DNA of 43,418 nucleotides, from contig NZ_CDBR01000055.1 of assembly GCF_000819685.1 (NCBI RefSeq), forward strand, positions 1 to 43,418. The letters run 5' to 3'. This stretch comes from Aeromonas allosaccharophila. Its GTDB lineage: Bacteria; Pseudomonadota; Gammaproteobacteria; Enterobacterales; Aeromonadaceae. Position numbers and translations under genes: made by a program. This document shows positions 26,191 through 35,478 of this stretch, in pieces. Position 1 is the stretch's first letter, and the number at the start of each line of letters is the position of its first letter. The notes under the pieces were generated by a model, which saw nothing but the letters and a program-made list of their open reading frames with translations, did no database searches and was not told the origin of the DNA.

Positions 26191-27546
26191 CTAGCGAACG
26201 ATTTCGTAGCAGGGCACATATTGGCTGCCCGGCAGCTTCATCCGCTGTTGCTTGACGAAGCTCTCCAGCAGCTTGTCCATCAGGTGCATCAGCTCCTTGT
26301 CGCCGTGCAACTTGAAGGGGCCTTTCTTCTCGATGGCGCGAATGCCCCCTTCCTTGACGTTGCCAGCGACGATGCCGGAGAAGGCACGGCGCAGGTTGGC
26401 AGCCAGCAGTTGCGGCGGTTGATTGCGGTGCAGATCCAGACTGGCCATGTTGGCGTGATCCGGCTCGAACGGGAGTTGGAACTCCGGTTCAATCTTGAGG
26501 GACCAGTTGAAGGAGTAAGCATCGCCGACCGATTTGCGATATTCGCGAATTTTCGGCATCGCCTCTTTCATCACCCGGGCTACTTCCGGCGCATCGCCGA
26601 CGATGATCCGGTAGAGCCGGGTAGCAGGCTCGCCCAGGGTCGCCTTGATGAAGTCGTCGATGGCACGGAAGTAGTCGGCGCTCTCTTTCGGGCCGGTCAG
26701 AATGATCGGCATCGGCTGGCGTTCGTTGGCCGGGTTCATCATGATGCCAAGCAGATAGAGCAGCTCTTCGGCGGTGCCGACCCCGCCCGGGAAGATGATG
26801 ATGCCGTGGCCCAGTCGCACGAAGGCTTCCAGTCGCTTCTCGATATCCGGCAGGATCACCAGCTCGTTGACGATGGGGTTGGGCGGTTCGGCTGCAATGA
26901 TGGAAGGCTCCGTGAGGCCGATGTAGCGTCCGTTGCGTACCCGCTGTTTGGCATGGCCGACGGCGGCACCTTTCATCGGGCCTTCCATGGCGCCCGGGCC
27001 GCAACCGGTACAGATGTTCAGCTCTCGCAGGCCCAGTTCGCTGCCCACGGCGCGGGTGTACTGGTACTCGATCGCATTGATGGAGTGGCCACCCCAGCAG
27101 ACGATCAGGTTGGGATCGGCGCCCGGCAGGATCACCTTGGCGTTGCGCAGGATGGCGAACACCACGTTGGAGATATGGGTGGAGTTGGTCAGATTGACCT
27201 GGCGGTTGGACTCGAGCTGATTGGAGACATAGAGAATGTCGCGCAGCACCGAGAAGAGGTGCTCCTGAATGCCGCGAATGATCTCGCCATCGACAAAGGC
27301 GTGCTCGGGGGCATTGAACAGTTCCAGCTTGACCCCGCGCTCGCGCCGGATCACATGAATATCGAACGACTTGAAGCGCTCCAGGATCTCCTTGGAGCTG
27401 TCGGTATGGCTACCGGAGTTGAGCACTGCCAGCGAGCAGTTGCGAAACAGTTGATAGATATCGCTGGAGGCAGTCTGCTTGAGGCGATCCACCTCAAGCT
27501 GTGACAGCAAATCCATGCTGCCGACGGGATTGATGTGCGTAATCAT
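26191..27546 (-). CDS. ppnN: Nucleotide 5'-monophosphate nucleosidase PpnN
   Basis: PpnN (YgdH) splits nucleoside monophosphates into base and ribose 5-phosphate and, in E. coli, is stimulated by (p)ppGpp. The 451-residue product starts [20 protein letters not shown] and includes the LOG-family signature [15 protein letters not shown] and an upstream [18 protein letters not shown] block. Flanking N- and C-terminal domains of the family are present. A GGGGA six bases before the ATG supports the start. It runs in the same direction as xni. Confidence 0.95.
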   Translation of the reverse strand: MITHINPVGSMDLLSQLEVDRLKQTASSDIYQLFRNCSLAVLNSGSHTDSSKEILERFKSFDIHVIRRERGVKLELFNAPEHAFVDGEIIRGIQEHLFSVLRDILYVSNQLESNRQVNLTNSTHISNVVFAILRNAKVILPGADPNLIVCWGGHSINAIEYQYTRAVGSELGLRELNICTGCGPGAMEGPMKGAAVGHAKQRVRNGRYIGLTEPSIIAAEPPNPIVNELVILPDIEKRLEAFVRLGHGIIIFPGGVGTAEELLYLLGIMMNPANERQPMPIILTGPKESADYFRAIDDFIKATLGEPATRLYRIIVGDAPEVARVMKEAMPKIREYRKSVGDAYSFNWSLKIEPEFQLPFEPDHANMASLDLHRNQPPQLLAANLRRAFSGIVAGNVKEGGIRAIEKKGPFKLHGDKELMHLMDKLLESFVKQQRMKLPGSQYVPCYEIVR

Positions 27547-27694
27547 AGGTTCCCCTTTACTCACTTGTTATCGTTGTGTTTTTCCCTGGGGAGAAAAGGG
27601 GACGCCATGTAGCATCCCCTGAGATCGATAGTAGTGGTAACAGAGGGGGGAGGGAAATAGGGTGACGACTGTTCGCTGTTTTTTTAGCCGGTTG

Positions 27695-29311
27695 TCAGGC
27701 CAGTGTCACTTGATCCCGACCGGTGTTCTTGGCGTGGTAGAGCGCCTTATCCGCCCGCTCGAACACATCGGACGGGTTATCCCCATCCTTGAACAGGGTG
27801 GCGCCGATGGAGATGGTGATCTCCACCTTGGCATCGCGAAAACGGAACGGGATGCTCTTGATGGTCTGGCGCAGGGTCTCCAGCGGCTTCTGGAACTTGT
27901 CCGGGTTGATGTTGGGCAGCAACACCACGAACTCTTCCCCGCCGAAACGGGCGATGAAGTCAGTGTCACGCAGGGCACTTTGCAGCGCCTTGGCGACCAC
28001 TTTCAGCGCCTTGTCACCCGCCATATGGCCGTAGTTGTCATTGATGTTCTTGAAGTGATCGATGTCGATGATCGCCATGCAGAGCGGAGTGCGGTAGCGC
28101 AGCCAACGTTTGTACTCCTGCTCCAGCCGTTCATCGAGGGCGGCCCGGTTGTGTACCTGGGTCAGGCTGTCGAGGAACAGCTTGTGCTTCTGAATGGTCA
28201 GCCGCTTCTTGTACTCGGCGGTCTCCTCCTTCATCAACCGCAGCTTGGACTCCATGGTGGAGAGGCGGGTGAGCAGGTGACGCTCTCGCGCCGCCGTGCT
28301 CTCGCGCTCTTGCAGCAGCAGGTTGATGGCGCCCATGTGGCCTGAGATAGTCCGCTTGAGCGCATCGAGGGAGTTATGGCTGGCCAGGGATTGATCGATG
28401 GCCTGCAGCTCGTTAACCAGCGCCTCGCGGGTCTCTCTGGTTTCGTTTTGCAGCGCGCGCCCCTCGTCGAGGGATTCGGTAAACCCGACATGCACCGCGG
28501 ACAGGCTCTCGTTGAGGGAGCTGAGGAAGGCGCGGGAGGCTTTGCGCTCCTCACGGGTGCCTTCGATGATGAGCTCAATCACCTGCAGGCAGGTTTCCGC
28601 CAGCAGGGCAGGGTTGATCCCGATCAGCAACTGGCGGCGAATGTCGCCCAGACTCTCGCCGATGGCACCGGCAAAGTCGAGTTCGGTGATAAGCCGCTGC
28701 AGCTCGTCGGCGATGCGGGCGTGATCCTTGAGATCAAACGGGTCGAGATCGGGCTGGCCATCGTGGCTGGTGGGGGCGTTTTCTTGCTGAGCTGCGCCTG
28801 CCGGTGCCAGCAGGGGCTGGCTGGGCAGCAGTTGGATCTTGATCGCCTGCTGGTAGAACTCTAGCAGTTTGATCACCTTCTTTTGCTGATCGGCAATGCC
28901 GTAACCGGCGGGACTGGCCAGAAACTCCTTGAGGGATTTGCGGGTCTCTTCCGGGAAGCCCTTGATGGTTTTCAACTGTCTGGAGCCAAGATCGATGGCG
29001 GTCTGGGTCAGGGTGATCGACTCTTCCAGCGCATTGCTGTGTTGCTGCAACAGTTTTTCGATGGCCTGCAGATCCTCATCCAGCGCGGTAAAGGCCGGAT
29101 TGTTATCAAGTTTCTGCTTGAGTTTGGCGAATCGATTGTCCAGCTCGCGGTCGAAGCCACGGCAGGAGAGCATCAACTTGTTGATAAACTGGATGCCGCG
29201 GGCACGCTCTGCATCGGAGAACGAGAGAACGCCGTCGAGTTCCAGCTGTTTTTGCTGAAGGGATTCCCTGAGCCTGGCCAATTGTCCTGCTACGGCAGCG
29301 ATGTCATTCAT
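27695..29311 (-). CDS. Diguanylate cyclase with a long coiled-coil N-terminus
   Basis: A 538-residue protein with no signal peptide or membrane helix. Residues 1-370 are helical with coiled-coil character. Residues 375-538 form a GGDEF domain: DSLTQVHNRAALDERL, DIDHFKNINDNYGHMAGD, the active-site GGEEF at 457-461 and a product-inhibition site RDTD at 448-451, five residues before it. It should therefore make cyclic di-GMP and be feedback-inhibited. The GGDEF with coiled-coil layout recalls the DGCcoil group. It lies 83 bases after the TPR gene in the same direction, so they are likely one operon. Confidence 0.93.
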   Translation of the reverse strand: MNDIAAVAGQLARLRESLQQKQLELDGVLSFSDAERARGIQFINKLMLSCRGFDRELDNRFAKLKQKLDNNPAFTALDEDLQAIEKLLQQHSNALEESITLTQTAIDLGSRQLKTIKGFPEETRKSLKEFLASPAGYGIADQQKKVIKLLEFYQQAIKIQLLPSQPLLAPAGAAQQENAPTSHDGQPDLDPFDLKDHARIADELQRLITELDFAGAIGESLGDIRRQLLIGINPALLAETCLQVIELIIEGTREERKASRAFLSSLNESLSAVHVGFTESLDEGRALQNETRETREALVNELQAIDQSLASHNSLDALKRTISGHMGAINLLLQERESTAARERHLLTRLSTMESKLRLMKEETAEYKKRLTIQKHKLFLDSLTQVHNRAALDERLEQEYKRWLRYRTPLCMAIIDIDHFKNINDNYGHMAGDKALKVVAKALQSALRDTDFIARFGGEEFVVLLPNINPDKFQKPLETLRQTIKSIPFRFRDAKVEITISIGATLFKDGDNPSDVFERADKALYHAKNTGRDQVTLA

Positions 29312-29394
29312 TATCAGGTCGCCCTGTTGTCATTATTGTTTTTGGTGTTGGATAGCAACAGTGGTCGAACTTGGTTTCGATCCTCGCCTGTTAT

Positions 29395-31674
29395 CTACAT
29401 TGCCTGGTGGTTATCGACAGCCGGCTTCCTTGCAAGGCTGGGCCAATTAACCCATTGCTTTTCATGAGAAGAATTGACTTTTACCAGCCCCTTGTCAATT
29501 GCCATCAAGCCGCATTGCCACACATCCCCATTAAAAAATGCGGCCTGTTGGCAATCGATGGCGGCGAGCTCCAACCAGACGTTTTGCTGGCATTTTTCAC
29601 TGAGCTGAATGGCTCCCGACAGGGCGAGGTAGCAGAGGTCAAACAGGCCATTGTGATCGAGTGCGGTGGCCGCTTTGGGCAGGAAGGGGTGACTGACAAT
29701 CCCGAGGCTGATCCGGCGATCCAGCGGATAGCTGCAAGGGAAGGCGGCGATGGCCGTCAGCAGGTCTCCCGCCAGTTGATGCAGGTTGGTGACGTGGCGC
29801 TGTGGCACCACATAGAGCATGTGCCCTTCACGCAAGTCATAGATGCGGCCATCTTGCGGAGTCAGGGTATCCATATAGGCACCGAAGGCCTGCTCGATCT
29901 CGCTGCTGGCCTGATAGCCATGGCGTTCCAGCGTGTTGACCAGGAAGGGCACCCGGAACAGCAGATAGTGCAGCTTGTCATCAAACTCGCTGGCGTGTTG
30001 TTCACTGAGATACCAGCGATCCGATTTCAGCTGGCGTTTTGCCATCTCCCGCGGCCAGCGGTTCATCAGCCGCTGCCAGTTGGCCAGCCCCGAGCGTGGC
30101 TCGATCAGCAGGGCCTCACCGGTTCGTTTCAGTTGCAGGCGAGCGGTGCGCAACTTGAGCCAGAGGGTGAAGAAGAGGTAGATAAAGAGCGCCAGCAGCA
30201 GGCTGGTGGTGATGCTCGACCAGAGATAGCGCTCCTGCTGGTGCTGGCTGTTGCTCAGGCGCTGTTCCAGCTCCTTGATATGCTGCACCCGTTCGACCTG
30301 GACATAGTTGTCGCGGATTGCGGCCTGCTCCATGGCCAGCTCCTGCTGGCGCACCTCTTCGCCAAGGCGGTGGAAGCGCTTGTAGCTGTCGAGGGCCTGG
30401 CGCAGATATCCCTTCTGCTCATAGGCGAGGGAGAGCAGGCGGAAGACCTCGTATTGACGGCGGGTATCGCCGAGCTGGTTGGCCAGCGCGCGGGCGTTCT
30501 CCAACTGCAGAATGGCGATGGCGGCCTCCTGTTTCTTCAGATAGAGCTCGCCGAGCAGCAGCAGGGTATCGATCAGCGGCTCTTTGGCATCGCTCAGCTC
30601 GTGGGACTGACGGGCCGCATTGAGGTAATTGCTGGCCAGCGACAGGTTGCCGCTTTGCAGGTAGGTCTTGCCGATTTCGTACTTGAGCAGGGAGGCCTGC
30701 GGCCGGTTGCTCCCCTCATCGAGCAGGTCCAATGCATTGAAGAAGTAGACCAGCGCCATATTGAGGTCGCCCTGCTCGCGGTTGAGCCGCGCCAGCACCA
30801 TCAGGGAGTCGCACAGCAGGGAGGGGTTGCCGATGGAGTGGAAGTAGTTGGCTGCCTCATTGGCATACTGCAGCGCTTTCTGGGGCTCCTGTTCCTGCTG
30901 GTAGAGTTTGACTATCTGGTTCGACAGCAGGCCGAGAAATAGCGGGTCGTTGAGACTTTTGGCCTGTTGCTGGGCATCGATATATTCCCCCAGCGCCAGC
31001 TGTGGCTGCTGCAGCGCGCGATAAAGATCGCCGCTGATGGCGCTGACCCAGGCACTGGCGAGGGGATTGGGGGTCTTGGCTGCCCAGATCCGCGCGTCTG
31101 CCAGATGGGCTTTGGCATCATCGAAGTGCTGGTTCTCGATGTCGTAGCTGGTGCGTTGCAGGCGGCCATAGATCTGCAACTGGCTCTGCTTGAGAGCGGG
31201 AACGGCCAACTGCTCGTCCAGCTGAGCCATCAGGGCGCGGCTGGTGCTCTGGTTATCCGGTTTAAGGGCCTGACTGCGGATCTTGAGATAGAGGCCGTGG
31301 GCCTTGAGTTCCGGTTGCCGCTCTTTGTCGGCCAGCGCCATCGCCTTGTCGAGCGCTTGCTGGGTGGCCTGATATTGGCCAAGTTGCAGCAGACACTCCC
31401 CTTTGAGCAGATGGGCACCTATGGTCTGGGCCACCGTGCTGTAACTCAGGATCGGTTCGCGATAACCGAACTCCTGGCGATTACTGATGATTTGCTGGGG
31501 ATTATTGGCTGCGCGCGCCAGGAAGGCGGTGGTGATCTGGACACATCTGGCAGGATCGGCCAGGACCATCGATTGCGCTTGTTGCAGATCGATAGAGAGT
31601 TGCTCCTTGTCCAGATCCAGATTCGGAGCTGACAGGGAGGACATCATCATGGCCAGAAAAAACAGTTGATTCAT
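29395..31674 (-). CDS. TPR membrane protein with a GGDEF-like C-terminus
   Basis: A 759-residue protein with a signal-like N-terminus, TPR-type helical repeats to about residue 440 (for example QASLLKYEIGKTYLQSGNL, LGELYLKKQEAAIAILQLEN), a coiled coil, one membrane helix at about 483-505 and a cytoplasmic domain of about 250 residues. That domain keeps echoes of the GGDEF fold (SGLANWQRLMNRW like TGLPNRRAL; RRISLGIVSHP like a SIGVA strand) but no GG[DE]EF loop, reading REGHMLYVVP instead. It therefore cannot be a cyclase. The TPR region should sit in the periplasm. No ribosome binding site is clear at the ATG. The partner cyclase follows. Confidence 0.75.
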   Translation of the reverse strand: MNQLFFLAMMMSSLSAPNLDLDKEQLSIDLQQAQSMVLADPARCVQITTAFLARAANNPQQIISNRQEFGYREPILSYSTVAQTIGAHLLKGECLLQLGQYQATQQALDKAMALADKERQPELKAHGLYLKIRSQALKPDNQSTSRALMAQLDEQLAVPALKQSQLQIYGRLQRTSYDIENQHFDDAKAHLADARIWAAKTPNPLASAWVSAISGDLYRALQQPQLALGEYIDAQQQAKSLNDPLFLGLLSNQIVKLYQQEQEPQKALQYANEAANYFHSIGNPSLLCDSLMVLARLNREQGDLNMALVYFFNALDLLDEGSNRPQASLLKYEIGKTYLQSGNLSLASNYLNAARQSHELSDAKEPLIDTLLLLGELYLKKQEAAIAILQLENARALANQLGDTRRQYEVFRLLSLAYEQKGYLRQALDSYKRFHRLGEEVRQQELAMEQAAIRDNYVQVERVQHIKELEQRLSNSQHQQERYLWSSITTSLLLALFIYLFFTLWLKLRTARLQLKRTGEALLIEPRSGLANWQRLMNRWPREMAKRQLKSDRWYLSEQHASEFDDKLHYLLFRVPFLVNTLERHGYQASSEIEQAFGAYMDTLTPQDGRIYDLREGHMLYVVPQRHVTNLHQLAGDLLTAIAAFPCSYPLDRRISLGIVSHPFLPKAATALDHNGLFDLCYLALSGAIQLSEKCQQNVWLELAAIDCQQAAFFNGDVWQCGLMAIDKGLVKVNSSHEKQWVNWPSLARKPAVDNHQAM

Positions 31675-31846
31675 TGGATTAAGGACGGCGCAGAGGTGTT
31701 GGCATGTTATCCAAGCCCCCCCCTGCGAGTCCAGCGTTTACTGTGGTTTGCAGGTGGCCAGCAAGTGGGGTTCGTCTGGAGTTTATTATCCAGCGCCCTC
31801 ATTCTTGCCATATAAAGCATCGATCGAAACCCTTTTGCCAGTCATG

Positions 31847-31867
31847 GAGGGCAGTGCGACTGCCCTC
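31847..31867. repeat. Hairpin between queF and the TPR gene
   Basis: GAGGGCAGT (31847-31855) pairs perfectly with ACTGCCCTC (31859-31867), loop GCG, just past the queF stop. No T-tract, so its terminator role is doubtful. Confidence 0.45.
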
Positions 31868-31884
31868 TCTGTCGCAACTCAACT

Positions 31885-32745
31885 TTATTGGCGGATCAGG
31901 CGCAGGTTGGCGGGCACTGCTTCGAAATCGGTGCGGAACGGGTTGATGTCGAGGCCGCCGCGGCGGGTGTAGCGGGCATAGACGGTCAACTGCTCGGGCT
32001 GGCAATAGTGTTTGAGGTCGATAAAGATCCGCTCGATGCACTGCTCGTGGAACTCGTTGTGTTGGCGGAACGAGATAAGGTAGCGCAGCAGCTTCTCCCG
32101 ATCGAGTTTCGGCCCCTTGTAGCGGATCACCACGGAGCCCCAGTCCGGCTGGCTGGTCACCAGACAGTTGGATTTGAGCAGGTGGCTGTGCAGGGTCTCT
32201 TCTACCTGCTCGCTGCCGGCCGCCCCTTGCAGCAGGGTCGCATCAAATTCGTAGGTGTCTACCTCGATATCCTGCTCGTCGATGCACTCGCCGGGCAGCA
32301 GGGCAATCTGGTGCGGTGCCTGATCGAGAGGGAACAGGGTGACCTTGACGGTTTCACCGGCACAGGCACTCAGATCCTTGGTCAGCATGGCGGCGACTGC
32401 CTCGATGGAGTCGCAACGGGTCTGGTTGAACGAGTTGAGATAGAGCTTGAAGGATTTGGATTCGATCAGATTCGCGCTGGTGGCCGGAATGGTCACTTCA
32501 CCCACCGCCACCATCGGCTTGCCCTTGGCGTTGAGCCAGGAGAGCTCATAGAGGGTCCAGACATCGCAACCGGTAAAGGGCAGATCATCGCCCAGCTGGA
32601 GGTCATCCCGGTTCAGGCTGCGGGGAACCGGCTGCAGCAGGGAGGGGGTGTACTGGCTGATGTAATCGGATTGCTGGCCCAGGCTCAGGCCGGTCAGGGC
32701 GCTGGCCCCGGCGTATCTATCTTGTTTGCTCACAGGGTTGCTCAC
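31885..32745 (-). CDS. queF: NADPH-dependent 7-cyano-7-deazaguanine reductase
   Basis: QueF reduces preQ0 to preQ1 in queuosine synthesis. This is the long (YqcD-type, two-domain) form: 286 residues, with the NADPH motif [12 protein letters not shown] at about 95-106 and the catalytic Cys in [15 protein letters not shown] (C194) with Asp at 201. The start appears to be GTG at 32745; an ATG at 32758 is out of frame. It diverges from syd, as queF and syd do in E. coli. Confidence 0.95.
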   Translation of the reverse strand: MSNPVSKQDRYAGASALTGLSLGQQSDYISQYTPSLLQPVPRSLNRDDLQLGDDLPFTGCDVWTLYELSWLNAKGKPMVAVGEVTIPATSANLIESKSFKLYLNSFNQTRCDSIEAVAAMLTKDLSACAGETVKVTLFPLDQAPHQIALLPGECIDEQDIEVDTYEFDATLLQGAAGSEQVEETLHSHLLKSNCLVTSQPDWGSVVIRYKGPKLDREKLLRYLISFRQHNEFHEQCIERIFIDLKHYCQPEQLTVYARYTRRGGLDINPFRTDFEAVPANLRLIRQ

Positions 32746-32937
32746 GTAATCTGCTCATGATGAGTGGAATAAAACGGGCCATTGCACGGCCGGATGGTTG
32801 CAGCCGTTTGGTTTGGGCGTCTGCCTCTCTGTATTCCAGGTTCTGTATCCCGGCTCGCAAGGTCGGCAGGCAACCTTGTCTGTTACCGGGTTTGGTGGTG
32901 CAATAGCGGACTTTGCCAGCAATTGTGGGGATTTTCG

Positions 32938-33486
32938 ATGTCGGATCAAGTTTTGTCTGCCCTGGAGCACTTTTTTGCCCGCTGGCAACGGGATGGCGAG
33001 GCCAGACGAGGCCTGCCCCTGTGCGAGTGGGAGGCGGACTGGCGTTCCCCCTGCCAGCTTGGTGAGCCCGCCGATGGTCGGGTGGCCTGGCGCCCTCACC
33101 ATCGCTCCGAGCCGGCAGATTTTACGGCCATGGCCGATGCCCTTGAGCTGACGATTCACCCCAGCGCCATCGCTCTGTTCGGGCACTGGTTTAGCCGCCC
33201 CATCCCCTGCCTCTTCAAGGGGTTGCGCCTTGAACTGATCTTGCCGTGGAACGATGCGGATCTCGACATGCTCAAGGAGAACCTTATCGGCCACCTGCTG
33301 ATGCTGCGCAAGCTCAAACGCGAGCCATCTATTTTCATCGCCACCACCCGCAACGAGATGACGCTCATCTCGCTGGATAACGAGAGTGGCCAGGTGTGGA
33401 TGGAGTGGCTCGATTCTGGCCGCCGTCTGCCGCTGGCCCCCTCCCTGCCTGCATTTCTGGAACGGCTGGAGACATTGCCGCAATAG
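32938..33486 (+). CDS. syd: SecY-interacting protein Syd
   Basis: Syd is a soluble cytoplasmic protein of about 180 residues that binds SecY and checks for faulty translocons. This product has 182 residues, starting MSDQVLSALEHFFARW, and contains WFSRPIPCLFKGLRLELILPW-type family sequence in its middle. The ATG at 32938 has a GTGGGG seven bases before it. The open frame upstream to 32782 is not conserved. Followed by a terminator. Confidence 0.94.
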   Translation: MSDQVLSALEHFFARWQRDGEARRGLPLCEWEADWRSPCQLGEPADGRVAWRPHHRSEPADFTAMADALELTIHPSAIALFGHWFSRPIPCLFKGLRLELILPWNDADLDMLKENLIGHLLMLRKLKREPSIFIATTRNEMTLISLDNESGQVWMEWLDSGRRLPLAPSLPAFLERLETLPQ

Positions 33487-33520
33487 ATGCTGGTTCGAGC
33501 CAAGGTTACTCATTGGAACG

Positions 33521-33552
33521 AAAAGAGCCTTGCCATGCGGCAAGGCTCTTTT
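33521..33552. terminator. Two-way terminator between syd and the DUF2310 gene
   Basis: A 14-bp perfect stem (33521-33534 with 33539-33552), loop ATGC, flanked by A-runs on the left and T-runs on the right, so it can act in both directions. Confidence 0.9.
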
Positions 33553-33587
33553 CTATGGCTTTATGGCGTCACGTGCTGGGAACGCGC

Positions 33588-34373
33588 TTAATCCTTGAAA
33601 TCCCAAGAGAGGTTGGAGACCAGGCGGCAGCTGTCGCACTTGAAGTCGAAGATCTCGTGCAGCGGTTCTGCCAGTGCCCACTCACCGCCACAGCTGGGGC
33701 AGGGGCGCGCCTTCTCCTCGGCGGCGCTCAGCCCGCCTACCCGGTAGAGGTAGTAGTAGGTGGGGATGCCGCTCAGCACCTCCAGCCGTTTGGCGAGATC
33801 GCTGCCACGCCGGTAGAGGCGGCTGCCCACTTCGCCGATTTCGTACAGCGCCGCATGCTCGGCGATGGAGCCGTTCATCTGCAACTGGTCGCACGCCTCC
33901 CAATCCTCCTGCCACTTGATGATCTGTTTCTGATCGCCGTTGGCGACGGCGGGCAGCCGGTAGAGCGGGATGGGGGCGAAGTGGTCGCCACAGCGTAGCG
34001 GCGAGCAGGTGTGCAAAAAGCTGGTATAGAGCAGCATCCAGCTCGGCCGCTCGCCCTGCTCGCCGCAAGGGTCCGTGCTGTCAGAGAGTAAATCCGCCCC
34101 CTGCAGCTGCAGTTTAGGCGCCAGCAGCCCGGCCTGATTGAGTTGCTGTTCAGCCAGTCTGACCTGATCGCTCTGGTTGTCGGGGTGCAGGCTATCCTGC
34201 TCCGGGCAGACCACCCGGCTGACGAAATAGCCTTCGTGCATGCTGGTGGGGAACTCGCGGCCGAGGATCTGGCCCTGATAACGCAGCATGTCGAGGTAGT
34301 TAACGATGGCCCGCTCGGCGTCGCCAAGGGAGGTATCGCGGTAACACTCAAAGCAGAGTTCGACGATATACAT
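33588..34373 (-). CDS. Zinc-ribbon protein of the DUF2310 family
   Basis: A 261-residue soluble protein with a C-terminal zinc ribbon: CPSCGG at about 224-229 and CDSC at about 247-250. Two N-terminal cysteines (C7, C10 in LCFECYRD) are also present. The family is annotated as Zn-ribbon, possibly nucleic acid binding; no function is proven. It starts 3 bases after the stop of the next upstream gene and has AAGG before the ATG. Confidence 0.85.
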   Translation of the reverse strand: MYIVELCFECYRDTSLGDAERAIVNYLDMLRYQGQILGREFPTSMHEGYFVSRVVCPEQDSLHPDNQSDQVRLAEQQLNQAGLLAPKLQLQGADLLSDSTDPCGEQGERPSWMLLYTSFLHTCSPLRCGDHFAPIPLYRLPAVANGDQKQIIKWQEDWEACDQLQMNGSIAEHAALYEIGEVGSRLYRRGSDLAKRLEVLSGIPTYYYLYRVGGLSAAEEKARPCPSCGGEWALAEPLHEIFDFKCDSCRLVSNLSWDFKD

Positions 34374-34376
34374 GGT

Positions 34377-34679
34377 TCAGCCTTGCCCCTGCTGGATGAG
34401 CAGGTCGGTCAGACGATCCACCTTCTGTTCGATGCGCGCGAGCTGCTCGGCGAGTTGCTGCAGGGTGAGCGCCGGTGCTGGCTGGGGGGCCGCTTCGGGC
34501 AGGCTCTCGCTCTCGGCGGTCGCGACGGGCTGCTGCTTCCACTGGCTCAGCACTTTCAGCAGCTCGGCCATCGGCACGGGCTGGGTGAGGCGGGCCTTGA
34601 TCATGGCGGTGGTGGGCGTCAGGCCCTTGGCGGCCAGCTCGTTGGCAATTCGGATGATCTCGTGGGCGGACATAAGCAT
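34377..34679 (-). CDS. Small KfrA-like protein of unknown function
   Basis: A 100-residue protein. The first half (SAHEIIRIANELAAKGLTP, then TAMIKARL) resembles the helical DNA-binding N-terminus of KfrA-type proteins; a Pro/Ala/Glu-rich linker is followed by a coiled coil (LAEQLARIEQKVDRLTDLL). It could bind DNA, but this is weak. Start is ATG at 34679 or 34673. Coupled to the DUF2310 gene. Confidence 0.7.
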   Translation of the reverse strand: MLMSAHEIIRIANELAAKGLTPTTAMIKARLTQPVPMAELLKVLSQWKQQPVATAESESLPEAAPQPAPALTLQQLAEQLARIEQKVDRLTDLLIQQGQG

Positions 34680-34756
34680 GCTCTGGGTGAGAAGGGGGAT
34701 CGATATCGGGGCGGGATCTTAACCAAAGCCGGCAGGGGAGGAAAGGGGCGGGCGGC

Positions 34757-34993
34757 TTAGCGGGGCTGGCGCAGCATCACATCAAGCTGGTCGATCGCCT
34801 CGCACCAGTCGGAGTCGTGCCACAGGGCGTCGCGCAGAAAGCTGGCCTGGGCGGCGCTCCAGAAACTGGCTTCCGGTAGCAGGGTCTCATTGTCGAGGTG
34901 ATGGTCGTGCACAAAGCGGTGCAGGCTCAGCTCGTCGTTGGCCATCCCGAGCTGGGCAAACAGGGCTGGCAGATCGTGGACAAGGGGTTCCAT
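34757..34993 (-). CDS. DUF2789 protein
   Basis: A 78-residue acidic protein starting MEPLVHDLPALFAQLGM, the usual length and start of the DUF2789 family. The motif FVHDHHLDNETLLPEASFW is the family's conserved core. Function unknown. GGAGA before the ATG supports the start. Confidence 0.85.
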   Translation of the reverse strand: MEPLVHDLPALFAQLGMANDELSLHRFVHDHHLDNETLLPEASFWSAAQASFLRDALWHDSDWCEAIDQLDVMLRQPR

Positions 34994-35067
34994 CTCGTCT
35001 CTCCCTTTGTTTAATCCCTGAGATTATAGACAGGCATAGCCTCCTGGCGCAGAGACGAGATTGGGGA

Positions 35068-35367
35068 TCAGGCGGAGGGGATGCGGTGAGGTGGCAGATC
35101 GACGCCGACGACGTGCAACCCCTGCATCTTGAGGGTGCCCTGATAGTGGCTCTCGCCGTCGCTGGAGAATTCAAACTGGTAGTGGGTCAGCAGCCGCAGG
35201 GGATTGCGGGCCAGCTCCCGCCGATTACGGGCCAGCGACAGCAGTTGCAGATCATGGTGCTGGCAGTAGCGGCGCATATATTGCCAGGCCACTTCTGCCT
35301 GTTGGCGTTGCAGCCAGAATAGGCCAGCAATGGCAATCAGCAACAAAATTCCGAGCATCTCTCCCAT
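35068..35367 (-). CDS. DUF3301 membrane-anchored protein
   Basis: A 99-residue protein with one N-terminal membrane helix (about 3-19) and a basic cytoplasmic or periplasmic tail starting QRQQAEVAWQYMRRYC. The pattern and length match DUF3301. Function unknown. GGAAG lies seven bases before the ATG. Same direction as its neighbours. Confidence 0.85.
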   Translation of the reverse strand: MGEMLGILLLIAIAGLFWLQRQQAEVAWQYMRRYCQHHDLQLLSLARNRRELARNPLRLLTHYQFEFSSDGESHYQGTLKMQGLHVVGVDLPPHRIPSA

Positions 35368-35478
35368 AGGCGGGCTTCCTTATCGTGATGTCGATAACCG
35401 GGAGTCCTGCTCGGCACTCCCGATCTCCATTTCTATTTCCCGCCGTGTTGCCTCGTGGCGTAAGGATGAGGCGAGGGA

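Noticed and set aside
29371..30942. A 523-codon open frame on the plus strand
   Set aside because: Antisense to the TPR protein gene, whose signal segment, repeats and membrane helix form a coherent protein.
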